From: Acanthaster planci
Taxonomy: Eukaryota; Echinodermata; Asteroidea; Valvatida; Acanthasteridae
Assembly (NCBI RefSeq): GCF_001949145.1
Contig: NW_019091364.1
Coordinates: forward strand, 4,053,964-4,095,941
Direction: 5' to 3'
Length of the DNA: 41,978 nucleotides
The first letter of the stretch is position 1. Every line of letters begins with the position of its first letter. Both the position numbers and the translations under genes were made by a program. Of this stretch, positions 1 to 7,000 are shown piece by piece. The notes beneath the pieces were generated by a model that made no database searches, had not been told where the DNA came from, and was given only the letters and a program-made list of their open reading frames with translations.

Positions 1-902
1 TCTTGGAGGCGCTCTATTGTGAAACGCCCGTGTTAATAATATTGTTGCGAACGAGTCTTTCAAAACTGTGCTACATCCCTGTTACTGTTTTAGACGGGCC
101 GATGTTTGTTTCCCCGTGCAAACTCTCTCTGTTATTTTGTTTGACGATAAATTCGTTACCATGCTCGCGCTAGCGCTCGTGGAGAACACAATAATTTAAG
201 GACATAGGCGCGCACAACATTATTTGGTGTTCCACTCGCACTCGTGTGATAATTAATATCAGGAGATATCTGTCACTTATCTCATTTTCTGAATTGAGAT
301 CAATCTATTCATATTGTACATCGCGTCCTTGGAATTGATCTCCGTTGTACTGTAATGGAGGTCAATGCCCAATACCTAAACAACTGCTGCGCATGTGTAG
401 AGCCTTGCCGAGTTTGAAAGCGTCACAGGACGCGCTTTGATTGTGACGTCTAAAACGATCCTGGAGACAATCCGGCTAGTAAGGTATTTTGTCACAAAGG
501 CAGACGCGCCACGATTTGCTGGCTCCCATTGGACAGTCGCTGAAACTGCGCGTTAACTTCCGGTTCCATGGTTCCATGTAAACGGTGATCAATGCATGTA
601 ACTTTATGTATGGTGTATGTGCAGTGGGCGTGGTTTAATCTGAAGTGACGTCACACTTACAAACCAGATATGACGTCGCCTATGACAACGTGAATGATTT
701 ATCTTAAAAAAAAATAAACCACTGATAATATGCGTCATTTAGGTTGTCATCCAAGATTGGGAAGGGATAACTCTGATCAAGAGTTAACTCAAAGAAGCCC
801 AGATTGCCTATAGTCAGTATTTCTGTCCTGAAACAAGACGCGGTGTACCATCATGCAAAGTCCTGTGCCTTTGAACACATCACTGTCCTGATTGCTTTGC
901 AG
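1..902. other. 5' flank of the HCN gene, no coding exon seen
   Basis: No open frame with coding character is visible. The stretch contains the 200-bp MITE-like element at 470-669 and three TGACGTC (CRE-like) motifs. A pyrimidine-rich tract followed by TTTGCAG at 896-902 looks like a splice acceptor, so an untranslated first exon of the HCN gene probably lies further upstream; it cannot be placed from sequence alone. Confidence 0.5.
470..669. mobile_element. MITE-like element, monomer, 200 bp
   Basis: The ends form imperfect terminal inverted repeats: the left end begins ATCCGGCTAGTAAGG and the right end, read in reverse complement, begins ATCTGGTTTGTAAGTG. The internal sequence, for example TTAACTTCCGGTTCCATG and GGTTCCATGTAAACGG, recurs in both arms of the element at 37697-38078, so this is a dispersed family. 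There is no coding capacity, and no target-site duplication could be assigned. It lies about 260 bp upstream of the HCN start codon and contains a full TGACGTCA palindrome at 646-653. Confidence 0.7.
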
Positions 903-929
903 GCACGGGACAGGCGTGGATAGATAGAA

Positions 930-1017
930 ATGTCTTTCGCGAGCCGGCCTGTGTTTGTCATCAACAAGGTTTCGCCCCTGGAGACGGTAACCGAGGAAGG
1001 ATTAAAAAACGCTGACG
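930..1017 (+). CDS. HCN: HCN coding exon 1 (cytosolic N-terminus)
   Basis: Encodes residues 1-29 and the first base of codon 30. The exon probably opens at 903 after the acceptor TTTGCAG, giving 27 untranslated bases. The ATG at 930 has G at -3 and an in-frame stop 7-9 bases upstream. The donor GTGAGA follows at 1018. The phase-1 end joins exactly with the 2-base start of the next exon, forming an Ala codon. The peptide (MSFASRPVFVINK...) has no recognised motif, so this exon rests on splice signals and phase more than on homology. Confidence 0.65.
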
Positions 1018-4000
1018 GTGAGACATCGGACCGTCATGTGCTAGAGGTTGAACGGGATCTACCGGGTATGGTTTGTGAAAAACGCGGTCTTGTTTCTAAA
1101 TGAAGCCAAAATGCATCAAAGAACCCCCCTGAAAAAATTAACTAAAACAGCGAAGTGAGAAAGCAAGCAAGAGTGTGACCGAACGTCGGTCGTTGCATGT
1201 AGGCCTATATCAATATTTGGTGTCAAGAGTATTAAGTGTTCTCTCTGGTCTTCGTAACTTCAACGTGAAGATACTTCCTATGAGATTCGTCTACGTTTAC
1301 GATATTTTTACTTGCTTTAATTAAAATATTTTTTCAAAGCGATACCGCAAAGGTAAGGTTAATGATATTGTGTCCAGAACTGTTTCTAACGTTCGTATTC
1401 CTGGAATGTGTTTACATTTTCAACTAGAAAAACAACTGAAGTCAAAATCATTAGTATGTTTCTCAGCTATTTCGATGTAATTTATTCTGAGTGAAATTCG
1501 TTTGCCAGCGGAACGGGCAAAGAGCGAGTTGGACGTGCTTCAATCTCTCACTACCACCGTGTCCCCCAAGCCAAAACCACGCCGGTCCTCCGTGTCAGAA
1601 ACCATCGGCGCCGCCTTCACCCGGGAGAATCTCTTCCATGCCGCAGAGAAAGACTTTGTCAAGAAGATTTACCGCAGCGAAAAGGCGCTAAAAGAGGAGC
1701 AACAGAGACAGCAGCACATCAAGAGCTTCGTTATCCACCCGTTTAGTAACTTCAGGTACTCGACTTATGCCAGAGACTGAACGATCATTAGATCACTTCA
1801 CTTCGTTTAATAAAACATCATTCTCGTGGCATTGTGTTCCCACAGAGGGTTATAAAAGCGCATAGAATTCGGGACAATGCTAGTCGACTACTTTCACACA
1901 TTTGATCGGAAAAGTTTCATTTTATTCCATGAGGAAATTTACGCCCAGCGACAGTCTTTCTTGTAAGATATTTCTGATTATATAAATATTACCAGGCCTG
2001 AAATTTTGACCCCTAGCAGAATCATTTCCAAGACCAGATGGAAGAAGAAAGGTACTGACGGGATCGAGATGTCAGACCCTGGTATATTTTAGGTCACTGT
2101 TGCCAGCAAGCTGTTTGCTGTACGTTTTTTATAAAGCACATTGAGAATTCATACTACTTTTACTGTAGTAACTGTAGGTCTACGTCGGTATGGAGGTCTG
2201 TGTTTAAACCTTGGTGCAGGTTCAAAAGTCGTGAATGGGGGAAAGTGCCCCACCGAGAGGTTGCCACGGAAAGGGCCCCTGGCAATTTTATGGTCGATAA
2301 AAACATGACCATGTCCCCGCAATTTGCTTTATTTTGTCAGTTGATAACTTTGAGAAGTTATTTTACAGATTGGGACATCTCATGCAATAGAAAGACTAAA
2401 AGATTAATTTTTAAAAGGCATTCTTCCCTGACAAAAAAAGCGTTGGGAAAATAATTCCAGTTTCCCTCGCACAGCTGCTGGAATAAATTTGTAGACCAAA
2501 TAGCCTTTCCGTTCCAACCTGTTGGTAGTGCACTGTGTTGTGAATCGCCAGTAACAGTGTTGGAATAAGACTGTAAGACAGTCAGCGGTTACACTGAACT
2601 TGCCGTTCCTTATTCCAGATGGTACTGGGACCTCTGGATGATCCTGCTGATGGCAATCACCCTGGTCATTCTCCCCATCAACATCGCCTTCTTCAGTGAG
2701 CAAATATCCTTGCAGTGGAGCATCACCAACTGCATTACCGACAGCTTCTTTATGGCAGACATCGTGCTCAACTTCTTCACCGGAATCATTCACCACCAGA
2801 ACGAGGAGGTAGCATTTTTTTTAGCCTGCTCACATTAGCATGCACGTATGTGGTTGCCGATACATGTATAAGGCTCAAGCTGGACCAAGAGAGGGTGCAA
2901 TTTCTTGAACAACGGAGGCTCCTTTGGTCAGAACTAAACTTTGCTGGTTTACGAACAAGTATGAAGTGCACGCGTTACGATCACATTGCTACCGACAAAC
3001 AAACACTTCCGACCAACATGGCTCTTTTAACGCTAGGCTTTGCGTCTGATCGAGGCGGATAATGTAATATTGGTATAATTCTAAGCTTTAGTTTAGCGTG
3101 AAACATGAATGCCGGCGCATAGTGGGCAGGGCGAAAGCAGATTGAATTGTTCTGTGCTACAACATCATCATTTCCAGCGGATCATCTTAGATCGTAAAAC
3201 GTTGGATAGAATTCGTTTAAACAAAATAGGTCGGAATTTTCGGCGTGGCACATGCGCGCTGAATGTATATTAAAAGGCAGTAACCAGCCTGTGGTGCTTC
3301 ACTCTTCCATATGACGTACTTGCCTCGCAAGCTTGAGGGGCAGTGACTCATCCCAGCGTTTTGTAAGGACGTCATGGGGAACATCAAATACCAAAGTACT
3401 GCCAGATCGTCGTCGATCGATACAGTTACTGCGCCATACATAACTTCCCACAACGCCACTATTTCGACTGTCTCCGCAGGTCATCTTAGATCGTAAAGCG
3501 ATCGCAAGCAACTACCTGCGCGGATGGTTCTTGGTTGATCTTCCGTCGTCCTTCCCTATGGATTATTTCTACCTGCTCTTCAGAGGGGATTCGGACTTCG
3601 ACGAAACTGCGCTCAAATATCGGGCAATCAAGTAGGAAGCTTGTCGCACAAATGTCTAAAATGGATGATGTTCTGAACTTGTTATCAAGCAGGCCCCACG
3701 TAAAAATATGACTTTTTTTCAATAAAAGAAGCTCACTTAGTTTTTCAAAAGCGCAAGTGACATGCTACCTTTTTTTCACATGAATACAAAATGACAATGC
3801 CTTGCTCCGTGTTCGTGTTCATGAAAATGGTTCCATGGTTCCAAGAGCTCTCAAAACTGTCTTGATGATAGAAAACGTACTGATTTGGTCTGTTTTTCCA
3901 ACCAGGCTGGCGAAAATCTTGAGTGTCTTTCGACTGCTGCGTCTTACCCGTCTGTTGCGCTACATCCATCGTCTTGAAGAGGTACAAATAGACCCCACAG

Positions 4001-7000
4001 AGTTTCTTAATTTCTGTGCAGAAAATACTTTCCCTACAAAATAAGACGTGCATCTTGTTTTGCGTCCAATGTTATCATGTATTCACCTGATTAAAATTTT
4101 TTACATCGGCATCTTTAACGCGACCAAATTCCGCAACGTAAGCAAGTGCAGCGTATGGAGAGGACGCGCTGCATAATAATAAGTTCTATTAGGCAGATCT
4201 GCTTTGTGATTTGTTTTAGAGAACACACCACATGTATTTGCCGAAGGGAACGAGCCAGAAAAACAAACTCTGGCCTTTCGAAATGAATCAGGGCCTGTAC
4301 TGTCACCTTTTGGAAGGGAAATTGTTATTTTTATAAAGCAGTCGCGGTGATTTTATGCAATTTCAAAACATTACCCCTTTCTCCATCTTAATTTCATGAA
4401 GTAAATCCCCAATACTCGTGTTGGCTGTGGATGTGATCAGTATGTTGCACAACTATGCTGGAGCTGGCGTCCAAAGATTCCCAGGAAACGCTGTCTCGTG
4501 TGTAGAACCCCCCCCCCCAACTTTTGCGTTTCTGATTTTGACATTGCTCCGTGCAGGACGGCCCATTGGTCCGTATTTACTCGGTACAGCTCGCTTTAGG
4601 TACAAAACCATTTTACAGATTTTCTTTTTCTGAAGAAATTGCAATCTCGATGACTAAATTGGGACATCTCGAAATAACTTGACCAGACGTTCAAATGCAA
4701 ATACCTCCTTTCAGATACTGAATGTGGAAGGCGAAGTGATTCGTATAACAAACCTCGTTCTCGTCGTGCTGGTGATGATCCACTGGAATGGATGCGTGCA
4801 GTTCCTGGTTCCATTCTTTCAGGGTTTTCCGCGGGACAGTTGGGTCGTTATCAGTGGGCTCGAGGTCAGTGACACACAATAGTTTTACCTCATACTCTTT
4901 CTGAATAGGTCGTGCCCAACCAGGCAATATCCCCAAAACGTCAGTTTGTTATTCCAACAGCGCATGCCCCAAAGGAAGCCCGTCCGATTTCATTCGGGAA
5001 CAGCAATACGCGCGCGCTACTGTCTGCCCAATCAGCGCGGCCATGAACCGCCCGCGCGTGCTTTGTGAATGGCCTCGCCTTTTTGAAATACCAAACTGGC
5101 TCAATCTATTTTCAAGATGGCTCAATCTGATAAAAAGATCCTTTGCGCGGTTATCCTATGCTTTTGTTTCATTGTGATACGGGAGTAGATCTTGTTGGCG
5201 TCCATTGTCAATAAATTTAAATATCAACTCATAGACGGGCGTTGCATGCAAATGTCTATAAAGAAAGAGGGTGCGGGTGAATCCTCTCACAAGAGTTTTT
5301 AATTTTGCCCTCCAAACAAAGGTACAATTAATAAACTGCTACATCTATTACTAACATCTACTATCATCTACTAGCTCTGATACAGCCGTACATCCCAGTC
5401 CCCTGTGGCGTAACCGGGGGGGGGGGCTTTTATATGAGCATCATGAGCTCATGAGTAGGGACTAAATAAATTGTGTAAACCAGCCCCTTCCAGCGACACC
5501 GGCGCGCCACTGCATTTACTTGAGTGAGTTATACACGCTACGGTCTACTGCAGTTTAACTTGGACTCCTACATACGGCAATGGCGTATATTGAATTGCTA
5601 CAAAGACCAACAAGATTAAACTGCCAGTCATGGTGTAAACGTTTCATAAGAATCTGTTGTGAATTTTCACTCCGGATTCCATTAACAAAGTCCACAATGC
5701 TCACACGGCAACCCAGTTAATCGACCGTCGATGCAATCTCGTTGCAAGAAAATCACGCCCTCTTTTGGATCCGCTTGGGGCCCAACAGTCATGCACTGCA
5801 ACATACGGATGACCAATAGATAATAGTTTAGTAATCGGAAGGTACGGTTTAGTAACTCGTGCGTAGTAATCCGAAGGTACGGTTTAGTAACTCGTGCGTA
5901 GTAATCCGAAGGTACGGTTTAGTAACTCGTATGTTCGAAATACTAATCCGTACATGCAATATAGTTTTCTGTACGTACGAATTATTTTTTTTCCTTAGCA
6001 TTTCCTAAATACAATGCATATATTCTACATTTTCTGCCATTGGAATCATTGTCAGAATGCTAGCAAGTGGGAGCAGTATTCCTGGTCTTTCTTCAAGGCC
6101 ATCTGTCACATGCTGAGCATTGGCTTCGGGCAGCATCCCCCTCAGAACCTGACAGAGATGTGGTGTGCCACGCTAAGTATGATGCTGGGAGCAACCTTCT
6201 ATGCGCTCTTTATTGGCCACATGTCCACACTGCTGTTGTCCATCGACGCGTCCGGCCGCATTTACAACGAAAAAGTAGGACGAACGTTCAGAAATGTCAA
6301 ATTTGTGTACGAAAATTGATTACACAAGGTGAGAAGCCATTATCTAAGAATGGTTCTACGCTGCACTCATATGGCAAGTTCTTTGAATTACTTCCAGGAA
6401 CATTTTATTTGGATCTCTCAAACAACTCTACATGTACATGTATCTGAAATGCGTAGTCCAAGGATAAGGTTTGTTTGGAGTTTTGGCTCTTTAGAAGAAT
6501 GCTTCCTTTTTGGGGTGGGCTTATGGACTTACGCATGAGTGACTTTAACCTTTGCTTACTAATTGCGCAATTACGATGGAAACCGACAGATAAGCCAAGT
6601 GAAGGAGTACATGCGCTACCGAAAGATACCAGCCAGCACGCAGAAGCGCGTCCTAAGGTACTACGAGCATCGTTACCAGCGAAAATATTTCGACGAGGAC
6701 ACCATATTGCGAGAGCAGTCGGCACCACTGAGAAAGGTACGTGCAGGGTTGATTGTCCTAAAAAGATGCGACCAGTCTGTCGTTGCCGTTCAGACACATA
6801 CTTTCCCGAGAGTGTAATTTCCGAAGTTGCACAGTGGAAGGAGAAGATATTGCTTGAGTTGTACTGTCCGTTTTGAGCAGAAGCACCCCATCACCAGTTG
6901 AGGAGATCCATGCTGGTCGGGAGCGTTTTTTTTATCGGTAGCAACACGCACGCAATGCGTGCATTTCGTAGTCGTTTGTGAACCATGCAGCGAAGTGAAC

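Noticed and set aside
1065-1103. Extension of HCN coding exon 1 to a GTATGG donor or the TGA at 1101
   Set aside because: The GTGAGA donor at 1018 is stronger and gives the phase that joins the next exon; the extension adds no family similarity.
2404-2796. 130-codon minus-strand frame
   Set aside because: It is antisense to HCN exon 3, whose S1-S2 translation clearly matches the family.
3802-4044. 80-codon plus frame containing S4
   Set aside because: Only 3906-3981 is exon; the flanks are intron read-through and do not match the family.
6405-6876. Long frames on both strands (130 and 133 codons)
   Set aside because: They overlap the C-linker exon in other frames and have no domain; shadows of the real exon plus intron.
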